Assembly: GCA_015229005.1 (NCBI GenBank)
Contig: JADGCL010000011.1
Coordinates: forward strand, 1 to 55,995
From: Magnetococcales bacterium
GTDB taxonomy: Bacteria > Pseudomonadota > Magnetococcia > Magnetococcales > JADGCL01
Length of the DNA stretch: 55,995 bases
Direction of reading: 5' to 3'
In this document: one piece after another, positions 17,784 to 26,264 of the stretch
How positions within the stretch are numbered: the first letter of the stretch is position 1
How the letters are laid out: the number at the start of each line of letters is the position of its first letter
Program-made: the position numbers and the translations under genes
The notes under the pieces: generated by a model
Database searches by the model: none
Told to the model about the DNA's origin: nothing
What the model saw: the letters and a program-made list of their open reading frames with translations, nothing else

Positions 17784-19052
17784 TCATTCTGGGCTTGATG
17801 TTGTCAGGCAGAGCGAGTCCAGCAGAATTCGCAGGGTTCGCATTTCGGTCTGGGAGCAGTGTTTCAGACTGTCGGTGGCAAGGTATCTCTTGACGATGGG
17901 GAGGAGTGTTCTGGTCTTCCCCTTGCTGCTGAGGTAAGTGATCAGTTCCAGCAGGGCCGGGTAGTATTCCGGGTTGCGGAAGGTCACTTCGGTCAGCAAT
18001 TCTTCCCCGAGTTCCCCTACTCCCATACGGAGGTAGCACTGGGCGATGGTTGTCCGGATCCTGTCCTGAAAATGGATGATCGCCCGGTCCATGGGAGGGG
18101 GGGGGCGAATTCCCTCGCTGATGGTCAGGACATCTTGCAGACGTTTGACCCGATCCGGGAGGTCTGGCTCGGGGCCGACGGCCAGGGCATCGATCAGGCC
18201 GATGTGTTTGGCGATGAACGAGACGAAGTCATAGTCTCCATCTTTTTTACGTTCCCCGTGGAGGTAAATATTGGTCTCGTGGGCGTTCGGGGAGTGGAAC
18301 CCGAATCGGGAGTGGGGGTTTACCCACTCCAGGTGGTAGTGTTCCCTGACCTGGGGGTGTATGGGCAAGGTAATGCTGAAATTTTCCGGGTCCTCCCTGA
18401 CGTTGAAAGGAAAAGGCAGGCCAAAATATTGAAACATCGATTTGGCCATGGTAATCATGATTGGTGGTGTAGGATGTTTGGTATCGTAGAAAAGATGCCT
18501 TTGGCGGAAATTGGCGGCGATGATGGGGGCTGCCTTGACATCGGTATGGGTATCAAGGTCGGCGACCTGTTCGAAATAAAAATCATGGTGTCGGTCAAGG
18601 TCGATCTTTGAGGTGATGTCGATGTTGAGATACCGCTCCAGAATTTTTTCCGGGGTCAGGTCACTTCTTGACTGGAGGGCGGAGAGGAAGCGGTCGCCGT
18701 TGGATCTCCAGTTCCCGGGATTATTAAAAGGATAGGGTTGTTTGTTATCGATGTAGAGAGGCCACAGAAGCTCGCAAGTCAGGAAAGGGTAGCTCGCGCG
18801 TTTGCAATCGGGGGCAAGAAGGGAATCCTTGTCGAAGGGTGAGGGGAGTCTGCTCCTCTGCTCGATGAAGAAGGCACAGGTGGTCAGCGCTTCCCCGATT
18901 GGGATCGGTTCCGAGCTGTTGAAATACCCATTGTCGTGATGGATCGCGACGATATAATCCTCCGTGAATCCCGGGATCAAACGTGCCAGGTTGAAGATGT
19001 TGATGGCCTGGCAGTTTCCATAGATGTAGACGACAGGCTTTCTGACGGTCAT
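17784..19052 (-). CDS. WcbI-like polysaccharide biosynthesis protein
   Basis: The ATG at 19052 overlaps the ACP stop (ATGA). The 422-residue product begins MTVRKPVVYIYGNCQAINIF; the YGNCQ segment is the hallmark of the WcbI family (capsule-associated, putative acetyl/acyl transferase using a CoA-like cofactor). The middle continues as in that family (MITMAKSMFQYFGLPFPFNV), while the last ~110 residues are helical repeats resembling TPRs. Coupling to an ACP suggests it transfers or processes an ACP-bound acyl group on a glycan. That is inference. Confidence 0.8.
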   Translation of the reverse strand: MTVRKPVVYIYGNCQAINIFNLARLIPGFTEDYIVAIHHDNGYFNSSEPIPIGEALTTCAFFIEQRSRLPSPFDKDSLLAPDCKRASYPFLTCELLWPLYIDNKQPYPFNNPGNWRSNGDRFLSALQSRSDLTPEKILERYLNIDITSKIDLDRHHDFYFEQVADLDTHTDVKAAPIIAANFRQRHLFYDTKHPTPPIMITMAKSMFQYFGLPFPFNVREDPENFSITLPIHPQVREHYHLEWVNPHSRFGFHSPNAHETNIYLHGERKKDGDYDFVSFIAKHIGLIDALAVGPEPDLPDRVKRLQDVLTISEGIRPPPPMDRAIIHFQDRIRTTIAQCYLRMGVGELGEELLTEVTFRNPEYYPALLELITYLSSKGKTRTLLPIVKRYLATDSLKHCSQTEMRTLRILLDSLCLTTSSPE

Positions 19053-19330
19053 CGCCCCCCCCGCAGGTATTCCGGGAGCCTTTCCTGGCAGTGGTGGACC
19101 AATTGCGCCAGTTCTCCCAGGGTTTGCACGGCAAAGGCTTCCTTGGCGCTGATGGTGATGCGGAAGGCGCGCTCGGTGGCGAGGATTACCTGGGTGTGGG
19201 TCAGCGAGTCCCACCCGTCGACATCGGCGGCGGTGGTTTCGGGGTTGAGGCCGTGGTCATTGTCGAGCAGGAAGATGTCGACGATGATGCGCCGCAACTC
19301 TGACAATATGGACTCTACAGGGGTGATCAC
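19049..19330 (-). CDS. Acyl carrier protein
   Basis: A 93-residue carrier protein with the phosphopantetheine site VDGWDSLTHTQVILATE; the Ser in DSL is the attachment residue. It is acidic and helical, as expected. It overlaps the WcbI-like gene by four bases and lies downstream of a fatty acyl-AMP ligase, so it is probably the dedicated acceptor for the acyl group activated by that ligase. The 242-bp space upstream is filled by repeat copy B. Confidence 0.93.
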   Translation of the reverse strand: MITPVESILSELRRIIVDIFLLDNDHGLNPETTAADVDGWDSLTHTQVILATERAFRITISAKEAFAVQTLGELAQLVHHCQERLPEYLRGGR

Positions 19331-19428
19331 GAGGATCCTTTCTCCGGAAGGGGAGGCGTCGACAACGATCCGACCCGAGGTGTGCCTGCCAAATGCGTGC
19401 CGAGTTTATTATGAACGCTTACCAGACT

Positions 19429-19572
19429 GTTGAAAAAGTCCATCCATGGACTTTTTCAACCCGGAAAGGCAAAAACAAGTTTTGCCTTTCCTCCCAGATT
19501 CAACGGGTTACACCGTCCCGTTGAATCTGGCCGGCCATCCTTGGCCGGCGCAGCCCGTTTATCAACGGGCTG
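19429..19572 (+). repeat. Multi-hairpin intergenic repeat, copy B (inverted relative to copy A)
   Basis: Opens with gttgaaaaagtccat/atggactttttcaac (19429-19460) and continues through ggcaaaa/ttttgcc, ttcaacggg/cccgttgaa and ggccggcc hairpins to cagcccgtt/aacgggctg (19551-19572). The five stems are those of copy A in reverse order, with only scattered changes. It abuts the stop codon of the acyl-AMP ligase gene and separates it from the ACP gene. Confidence 0.9.
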
Positions 19573-21288
19573 TTACGGGTGCTGTTCTGGTGGGGTCGTC
19601 TCGGCGGCGAATTTTCGCAGATTTTCCTGCCGATGAATCTTTCCGCTCGTGGTTTTGACAAGCCACCCTTCAGCGGTCAGGCGGATGGTTTTTGGGCGGA
19701 TCCCAAAGATGGCCTGGATATTATTGAGGATCTCTCTTCGAATGGTCCGGATATGGGCGGGATCTTTGTCGGAGGTTTCGGCGATGATGACAAGTTGCTG
19801 ACTGCCGCTGGCGGCATCGAAGGGGGCCAGGGCGACACAACGGCCCTTCTTGACACCGGCCACGCGGTCGACCACGGCTTCGACTTCGTGGGCGAAAAGA
19901 TTTTTCCCGTGGACGATCAAGAGGTCGTCCTTGCGTCCGGTCAGGTAGAGTTCTCCACCGTGGGTGAACCCGAGGTCTCTGGAATAGTACCAGTCGTTCA
20001 CGAGCCTTGATTCGGTCTCCTCCAGACGTTGTTCATATCCTGAGAAGAGATATCTGCCGGCGATGGCCACCTCTCCGATCTGATCGTCCGGGAGGGTGGA
20101 ATTGCCTTGGGTGACACGATAGCAGAGTCCTTCCAGGGCCTTGCCGACCGGGAGAAGGGGGATTGCGGCTGCCTGATCCGGGGGGGAGACGACGATCCGA
20201 CCTGAGGCGAACAGGGGTTCTCTGGCAACCCAAAGGGGGGTCACCGGTTGACCAAGGGGGGTCTGTGTTACGGCAAAGACGGTTTCGGCCATGGCGTAGC
20301 AGACCTGAAGCTGCTCGGGGCGGATGCCCAGGTTCTGGAAACGCTGGTGGAATCGTTCGAAGGTTTCCGCCTTGCAGGGTTCAGAGCAGTTGATCAGGGC
20401 CCGCACCGAGGCCAAACTGGTGTTCGTGGATTCCGGGTCTACGGTATTGGTCAGGTGTTGGAAGGCAAAGTTGGGCAACCAGACCAGAGTTCCATGGTCG
20501 GCTTCGATTTGGCGGAAGAGGCTTTCAGGGCGGATGACCCACTCGAAGGGATCCAGGGCGGTAACGGGGGTGGCGGTGATGAGCGGCAGGAGGAAACAGG
20601 CGATCAACCCCATGTCGTGGTAAAGCGGAAGCCAGGAGACGATCCGGTCACTGGGACCGAGAGAGAGGAGCCTGGCGTAAGCCTTGACTTGGCCGATAAT
20701 GGCCTGGTGACTCAGGGCAACTCCCTTCTTCAGGCCGGTGGTCCCGGAGGTGTGTTGCAGAAGGGCAATGTCATCGGCGGAGGTGGTGCCTGGAGGGAGA
20801 GGGGGTGCCGGCTCCAGAGTGGGCAGGGGGAGAATCCTGTCGAGTTGATCGGGGAGGTTCGCGGCCAGGGAGGGAGCAAATTCCCGATCGACGACCAGGG
20901 CGGTCGGGCGGTTGAGGGACGAGAGCCGGCGATGGCTTTCCCAGTAGAGTTCCGGCTCCTGTCTGGCCGTCAGGGGCGGCATGAAGGCAGGTATGCCGCC
21001 GGCGATCATGGTGCCCAGGAAGGCCGCGTATTGGCCGCTGCCGGTGGAAAGGAAGAGGAAGACTTTCCCCCCCTTCGGCAGACCTCTGTCGAGCAGGAGG
21101 CGGGCAAAAGCGGAGGCGCGACCGAAGAGGTCGGCCAGGCTCAGGGTTTCGCTGCCTTCTTCGCGTACCAAGTGGAGAAACGGCCGCCCGGGGTCGCAGG
21201 CGGCCCATTCCGCGACGATCCCGGGGATGGTCTGGTTGTTGGACAAATCTGGAATCCCGGAAAGGAGAATCGCGTTATTTGGGGGCAT
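19573..21288 (-). CDS. Fatty acyl-AMP ligase (FAAL-type AMP-dependent synthetase)
   Basis: The 571-residue protein has the adenylate-forming P-loop LLQHTSGTTGLKKG (177-190) and the FAAL-type segment SWLPLYHDMGLIACFLLPL around 218-236. It also has YLTGRKDDLLIVHGKN and the C-terminal lysine motif TTSGKIHRQ. FAALs activate fatty acids as acyl-adenylates and load them on an ACP rather than CoA; the ACP encoded downstream fits. Substrate chain length is unknown. The C-terminal tail ends at repeat copy B. Confidence 0.92.
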   Translation of the reverse strand: MPPNNAILLSGIPDLSNNQTIPGIVAEWAACDPGRPFLHLVREEGSETLSLADLFGRASAFARLLLDRGLPKGGKVFLFLSTGSGQYAAFLGTMIAGGIPAFMPPLTARQEPELYWESHRRLSSLNRPTALVVDREFAPSLAANLPDQLDRILPLPTLEPAPPLPPGTTSADDIALLQHTSGTTGLKKGVALSHQAIIGQVKAYARLLSLGPSDRIVSWLPLYHDMGLIACFLLPLITATPVTALDPFEWVIRPESLFRQIEADHGTLVWLPNFAFQHLTNTVDPESTNTSLASVRALINCSEPCKAETFERFHQRFQNLGIRPEQLQVCYAMAETVFAVTQTPLGQPVTPLWVAREPLFASGRIVVSPPDQAAAIPLLPVGKALEGLCYRVTQGNSTLPDDQIGEVAIAGRYLFSGYEQRLEETESRLVNDWYYSRDLGFTHGGELYLTGRKDDLLIVHGKNLFAHEVEAVVDRVAGVKKGRCVALAPFDAASGSQQLVIIAETSDKDPAHIRTIRREILNNIQAIFGIRPKTIRLTAEGWLVKTTSGKIHRQENLRKFAAETTPPEQHP

Positions 21289-21315
21289 CCCTGGGGAGAG
21301 CGCCGCCGTTCCCGG

Positions 21316-22155
21316 TCAGGGACCGGATGGGGTGACCGGATCCAGGCGGTGGATCTTTCGCAATTCCAGGAGGCGTGCGAGGAACTGTTTTTTTTGCTCT
21401 TCGTACATGTTGGCCAGATCCACGAGCTGGTCGTAGTTTTGAATGAGTTGGTGCGGAGCCATCTTGGGATTTTTCACCGTCGGGGGATTGGCCAGGATGG
21501 CGTCAAACTCCGCCTGGGTGGCTCTGGATCCGACAAAGTTGGCGATATCGGCAAATTTTTCCCGAACCTGGGTGTAATCCACGACCATGTAATGCTTTCT
21601 TTGGGAAAGTCGCATGGCGGCGAGATCGTTCATCAGCATGACGTGCAGCACCGGAGCAAAGCTCTCCGGGACGACGAAGACCTGCCCGGAGAGTTTGGTT
21701 TCCAGGTTGATCCGATCCACGTTCGGATTTTTTTCGAGCATGGACCGCAACAGCACGGACTGACTATCATGTTTGGCACACTCGTTCAGTTTGATTCCGG
21801 GATGGTAGGTCGCTGAGAGGTAGAGTTCGATATAATTTCTGGTCAGATGAATGACCCGGATATCGCTCTCGATGGTATCGGTCAGACCTTCGTATTCGAC
21901 CTCGGTTGTATCGTATATGTCGAACACCAGCTTGGAACCGAGGATCGGTTTGTCGCTTTGTATGGTCGACAGTGCCTGTCCGCAGCGAAAATTGCGGTCT
22001 GGGATGACCATGTGTTCTGGTGATGGGGCATATTCCGGGCGCCATTTGAACTCATAGTCGACAGCGACATCCCGAAGGGAACCCAGCATCAGTTCGAGCC
22101 ATGTCGAGCCGCTCTTCATGTTGCAGACGATGAGAAATTTGGTCTTATCGGACAT
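21316..22155 (-). CDS. Sulfotransferase-family protein
   Basis: The ATG at 22155 is preceded by aggggggaacgt; the longer frame adds 40 arginine-rich residues without support. The 279-residue product starts MSDKTKFLIVCNMKSGSTWL, where MKSGSTW matches the 5'-phosphosulfate loop of PAPS-dependent sulfotransferases, and VIHLTRNYIELYLS resembles the 3'-phosphate-binding segment. It is first in a minus-strand operon with FAAL (27-bp gap), ACP and WcbI-like genes, so a sulfated lipid or glycan is plausible. Confidence 0.85.
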   Translation of the reverse strand: MSDKTKFLIVCNMKSGSTWLELMLGSLRDVAVDYEFKWRPEYAPSPEHMVIPDRNFRCGQALSTIQSDKPILGSKLVFDIYDTTEVEYEGLTDTIESDIRVIHLTRNYIELYLSATYHPGIKLNECAKHDSQSVLLRSMLEKNPNVDRINLETKLSGQVFVVPESFAPVLHVMLMNDLAAMRLSQRKHYMVVDYTQVREKFADIANFVGSRATQAEFDAILANPPTVKNPKMAPHQLIQNYDQLVDLANMYEEQKKQFLARLLELRKIHRLDPVTPSGP

Positions 22156-22380
22156 ACGTTCCCCCCTTGGGCATGGTCGGACAAACCATGAGTGTTCCCT
22201 GTGGACGAGGCGCCGTTCCTGGCTGCGGACCGGGTATGGCCTGGGGTGTCGGCGCCCGATGGTGGCGAGAGCCATGCAAGATATGTTCCGTTATTTTGGT
22301 GGTGACTGGGATGCTGCGAGTTGGTGTCCGGTTGGGACCATGGAAGGGATTTTCAACAGGTTGAGAGGAGAGAATCCGTA

Positions 22381-22764
22381 ATGCCATTCAGTGTTCGATT
22401 CATCTTTTTCGGCGGCATCAGCGCCTGTTTGGCAGTGGCACTGGGTGCTTTTGGCAAACACGCTTTGATGCCCATATTATCCCATGCGGCCATGGAGACC
22501 TGGCGTACTGGCGCTTATTACCAACTGGTCCATGGCGTTGGATTGATATTGGTCGGACTGGTGGCTGAACGCGCTCCCCATCCGCAACGTGCGATGTGGG
22601 CTGGGTGGTTGCTGTTGGTGGGCTCTGTGATTTTTTCCGGCTCTCTGTATGCCATAGCCCTTACCGGTGTGCGTATCCTGGGTGTAGTGACTCCCGTTGG
22701 GGGAGTGTGTTTCCTGTCCGGCTGGCTGCTGCTGGCGTGGTCGGTCAAACCCTCGCGGCCATAA
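22381..22764 (+). CDS. DUF423 (YgdD-type) inner-membrane protein
   Basis: The ATG at 22381 lies after gagaggaga. The 127-residue product has four hydrophobic helices and the conserved opening FGGISACLAVALGAFGKHAL followed by W..GAYYQLVHG, both typical of DUF423. It ends VVTPVGGVCFLSGWLLLAW. Function in the family is unknown. A decayed copy of the multi-hairpin repeat follows 11 bases after the stop. Confidence 0.9.
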   Translation: MPFSVRFIFFGGISACLAVALGAFGKHALMPILSHAAMETWRTGAYYQLVHGVGLILVGLVAERAPHPQRAMWAGWLLLVGSVIFSGSLYAIALTGVRILGVVTPVGGVCFLSGWLLLAWSVKPSRP

Positions 22765-22775
22765 CAGCCTGTCGA

Positions 22776-22888
22776 CAACCGGGCTGCGCCGCCATGGCTG
22801 GTTGGTCAAATTCAAAGGATTACACCGTTCATTTTGAAAAGTCCATGGATGGATTGGCTTGACAGGCTGACAGGCTGACAGGCTCTTG
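22776..22888. repeat. Decayed multi-hairpin repeat (copy D) plus a short tandem repeat
   Basis: Sequence order matches copy A (accgggctgc, ggctggttgg, ttcaaaggattacacc, aagtccatggatgga, gacaggctg), but the 13-bp ggcaaaac hairpin is missing and arms are mismatched. At the end, the unit gacaggct occurs three times in tandem (22861-22884). Confidence 0.65.
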
Positions 22889-22904
22889 AGAGCGTCTGTT
22901 TTGG

Positions 22905-23765
22905 ATGATCGTGATGCGCATTGCTTATATAGTCATATCGGCAATATGTTTGATATTGTTTATTATTGTATTGTTTGTGCCTTCATCAGGGCAGTGGAAT
23001 AGCCGATTTCGTGTCTGTGAAGGGATGAAGGGGGAAGTCGTTCGCCTGATGCAAATAAGTGATCTTCATATCGGGAAACATCAGGATATTCATTCTTTGA
23101 TCGTTGATGATGTCAACCGTTTGCGGCCGGATTTTATTTTGTTCACAGGTGATTTGATCGATGACCAGGATAATGTCGTGTATTTGGAATCTTTTCTTGA
23201 GGCTTTCCCATCAACGGTAACCATGTACGCTGTTCCGGGCAATTGGGAGCATTGGGCGAACATAGATTTCAAGCTGATGGATGGTATGTTTCGCAGGTGG
23301 CATGGTCGGTGGCTTGTGAATGATTCGGTATTGATCACCGTGCGCGGCTCGATGTTTCTTTTGGTTGGTCTGGACGATTTCACCGGTGGCAGGCCCAATC
23401 TTCCTTTGGCTCTTTCCCATGCGCCGCGGTCGTGGGATGGCCGTAATCTCCTTGTTCTGGCACATTCCCCTGGCGAGCGGGAGAGGTTGCTGGCAAATTC
23501 CCGGCAGCTTGCGACCCGGACTCTGTTGTCGGCCACCTGTTCCTGGATGCTTTCCGGGCATACCCATGGTGGCGGCGTGGTCGTCATGGGGGTACCCTTG
23601 ACGCAAACATCGGGCAGCGGGGGCTATCTCAAGGGGTGGTATCGAGAGGGGGGAGTGCCGATGTACGTCTCCCGTGGGATAGGCGATTCGGTTCTCCCTT
23701 TTCGCCTCGGTGCCCCGCCGGAACTGCCCTATTTTGAATGGGAACTGGGGGGAGGGGAGAGGTGA
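22905..23765 (+). CDS. Membrane-anchored calcineurin-like metallophosphoesterase
   Basis: An N-terminal transmembrane segment (about residues 5-26) precedes a phosphoesterase domain with metal ligands in ISDLH (Asp53, His55), TGDL (Asp83), GNWEH (Asn113), LAHSP (His187) and GHTHGG (His219, His221). The pattern resembles YaeI-type phosphodiesterases acting on lipid-linked or nucleotide substrates. The normal GN(H/D)E is present as GNWEH. The N-terminal third is AT-richer than its neighbours. The start at 22905 is not fixed by a strong binding site; ATG 22914 is possible. Confidence 0.9.
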   Translation: MIVMRIAYIVISAICLILFIIVLFVPSSGQWNSRFRVCEGMKGEVVRLMQISDLHIGKHQDIHSLIVDDVNRLRPDFILFTGDLIDDQDNVVYLESFLEAFPSTVTMYAVPGNWEHWANIDFKLMDGMFRRWHGRWLVNDSVLITVRGSMFLLVGLDDFTGGRPNLPLALSHAPRSWDGRNLLVLAHSPGERERLLANSRQLATRTLLSATCSWMLSGHTHGGGVVVMGVPLTQTSGSGGYLKGWYREGGVPMYVSRGIGDSVLPFRLGAPPELPYFEWELGGGER

Positions 23766-23907
23766 CTGCCACTTTTTCCGTCAGCCTGCGAATGGTATTC
23801 CCACGGTTCCGATTTTTTCCATCCCCAACCTGCGGCTCCCCCTGCCGCCTCTGATATTATCTTCCTTTCGATTTTCATTCTGATATCTGTCAATCCGGTC
23901 AGGGAAC

Positions 23908-26238
23908 ATGAGGGATTGGGTTATGTGCGTTCTTTGCGACTGGTCGTGGTTTCCGGAGAGGGATCATCTTCCTTCCGGTGATACTGATCGCTTGGGGAGT
24001 CACCACTTGTTTCGGTACCTTGCGTGGGGGCTCGGGCTGTTATTTTTCTGGGTTGCCCTTCTGTCCCCAGTCCTGGGTCAGGCGCAGGAAAACTACGCTT
24101 TGTTGGTTGGGGTATCGAATTATCGTAACCTGGATGCGGCCTACACACTCAACGGACCTGTCAACGATATCCCCTTGATCCGTGATTTGCTCTTGCAGCG
24201 CGGTTTTGCCAGGGAGAGGATGACCCTTCTTGCCGATGGGGTTGAGGGTGCCGACGCTCTTCCCACCCGTCAGGCCATCCTGGATGCGTTGGAACGGCTG
24301 GCCCGTACCGTCGGACGCGGTGATTATGTTTATCTCCATTTCGGAGGACATGGCTCGCAGTCGCCGGTCTCCGCAGCTTCTGCCGCTCAGGAGGCTGACG
24401 GTCGGGACGAGATATTTCTCCCCATCGACGTGGGGTCGTGGGACGACGAGGTCGGTGAGGTGGAGGGGTCTCTGCGCGATGATGAGGTGGCTGATCGCCT
24501 GACGGCCATCCGCAATCGGGGCGCCTTTGTTTGGGCAGTCTTCGATGCCTGCCACTCCGGGACCATGACCCGGGGAAGTCCGGTGGAGGAGAAGGATCGG
24601 CGACTGGATCCCCTCGTATTGGGTGTTCCCGAGGGTGCCTTCGCCAAGTCTCGCGGTGGTCGGGGCGGGGAGGAGGATCCAGGGGTGTCACCGCTCCAGG
24701 AGGGGGAGTCCCTGCCTTTGGCTGCCGATGCGGGAGGGGTGGTCACCTTCTTTGCGGCACAAAGCACCGAGACCACGCCCGACCGCCGGCTCCCTGACGG
24801 TGACCCGGAGCGGCGTCCCCATGGTCTCTTCTCCTTTACCCTGGCGAAGGTACTCAATGGCAATCCTGGAATGACCTATCGCCTGGTGGCCCAGCGGATC
24901 CTCCACGAATATGCGGCCAATCGGGAAAGCGCCACTCCCCTCTTTGGGGGAGGCAAGTATCTGGATGCCCCGGTTTTCGGAAGTCGGCCCGAGGCGCGGA
25001 AACCCGAGTGGCGGGTCGTGCGCCAGGGGGAGGGCTTGACCCTCAAGGCCGGAAGCATGCACCAGATTGGCGAAGGCAGCCTGATCGCTCTCTTCCCCAA
25101 GCCGGGGGCTGCGGAGAAGGAGCTGTTGGGCCATGCCCGGGTGGCTTCGGTACGCATGAGCGAGAGTGAACTGGTTCCGGTTGCCCGGGGGGATGGGTCG
25201 GTATTGGACCCCGGCCAATTGACGGCAACCCTGCTCCACGGGCGTTTGCTGGAGCGGAGCCTCTCTCTGGGGCTGAGGGTCTCTCCACCACAGTCGCCGG
25301 GAGTCGAGGGCAAGAAAGCCGACCATCTCCTGGACGAGGTTGTGGCGGGATTGCTCCGTGATCCCCCCACTGCCCTGCGGTTGCAGCGGGTTTCTCCGGA
25401 GGAGGGACCTGATCTTCGTTTGCTGATTCGTGAAGGTCGTCTTTGGTTTCTGCCTCCCAATGCCGAATTGGTCACCGGCGGGGCGGGGCGTACCCCGTCG
25501 ATACTGGGGCAGGGGTCGACGGTGGAACTGAGGGAGAAGGTGGTTGCTTCGTTGACCCGCATCGCCAAGGTGACCAACCTGTTGCGACTCGGGGAACATA
25601 TGGTCGGTCAGGAAGAATATCGGCAGCGGCTTCGGGTGCGTGGGAGGGTCACTCCGGTGCAGAGGGAGGGGTTGGGGCAGGCTGCTCTGGCTGCACTGCA
25701 ACAGGGGCGCTGCCCGGGGTTGCCGAGGGGCGAGCCGTTCGAGATCGATCCCCTGAGGATTCCCAGGCTGGGTGGATGCGATCGGGTGGACCTCGTGGTG
25801 GAGAATGTCACCGAGGCGCCGGTGGATCTGACCATTCTCTTTGTCGACGCGGAGTTCGGCATTGCTCCACTCTTTCCGGACAATTCCCAGGGCGATCTTG
25901 GTCGCATAGAGGCCAAGGGACAGAAAAAGATTCCCGGTTTTGAACTCCACACCACTGGTGAGGGTGGCGATCACTCCGGTGGCCGGGAGGGGCTTCTGTT
26001 TCTGGCGGTGGAGGCGGAGCCCGGCATGGCGGCTGCGGACTTTACCTTTTTGGCTCAGGAGAGTTTGCCCAAGGAGCGGGGTGGATCGGCCAGGGATGGC
26101 AACGAGCTGACGTCCCTTCTGTCGACGATCGGTTTTGTTTCCCCGGGGGGGGCGGAGAGGTTTCGCAGCCGCCTGCCGGCGCCGGTGGTTGACAGGACGG
26201 ACATGCAGATCCTGCGGTGGGACACGGTGATTCGATGA
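23908..26238 (+). CDS. Membrane-anchored caspase-like protease (peptidase C14)
   Basis: The 776-residue protein has a hydrophobic N-terminal segment (about 36-57) acting as signal or anchor, then a caspase p20-like domain from ENYALLVGVSNYRN. The catalytic dyad is His148 (HFGGHGSQ) and Cys215 (FDACHSG). HGLFSFTLAKVL marks the end of the caspase fold. The remaining ~400 residues are mostly beta and include a segment (VDLVVENVTEAPVDLTILFVD) similar to the DUF4384-like modules attached to bacterial caspases. It is first of three same-strand genes, with the RCK-RyR gene 26 bases downstream. Location is probably the periplasm or membrane face. Confidence 0.9.
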   Translation: MRDWVMCVLCDWSWFPERDHLPSGDTDRLGSHHLFRYLAWGLGLLFFWVALLSPVLGQAQENYALLVGVSNYRNLDAAYTLNGPVNDIPLIRDLLLQRGFARERMTLLADGVEGADALPTRQAILDALERLARTVGRGDYVYLHFGGHGSQSPVSAASAAQEADGRDEIFLPIDVGSWDDEVGEVEGSLRDDEVADRLTAIRNRGAFVWAVFDACHSGTMTRGSPVEEKDRRLDPLVLGVPEGAFAKSRGGRGGEEDPGVSPLQEGESLPLAADAGGVVTFFAAQSTETTPDRRLPDGDPERRPHGLFSFTLAKVLNGNPGMTYRLVAQRILHEYAANRESATPLFGGGKYLDAPVFGSRPEARKPEWRVVRQGEGLTLKAGSMHQIGEGSLIALFPKPGAAEKELLGHARVASVRMSESELVPVARGDGSVLDPGQLTATLLHGRLLERSLSLGLRVSPPQSPGVEGKKADHLLDEVVAGLLRDPPTALRLQRVSPEEGPDLRLLIREGRLWFLPPNAELVTGGAGRTPSILGQGSTVELREKVVASLTRIAKVTNLLRLGEHMVGQEEYRQRLRVRGRVTPVQREGLGQAALAALQQGRCPGLPRGEPFEIDPLRIPRLGGCDRVDLVVENVTEAPVDLTILFVDAEFGIAPLFPDNSQGDLGRIEAKGQKKIPGFELHTTGEGGDHSGGREGLLFLAVEAEPGMAAADFTFLAQESLPKERGGSARDGNELTSLLSTIGFVSPGGAERFRSRLPAPVVDRTDMQILRWDTVIR

Positions 26239-26264
26239 AGCCGAAGTTCCCGGGATAACCTGCG

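Noticed and set aside
19430-19658. Short ORFs MKKSIHGLFQPGKAK... and MDFFNPERQKQ... also seen near 4683
   Set aside because: They arise from the multi-hairpin repeat copies in both orientations and have no ribosome-binding site of their own.
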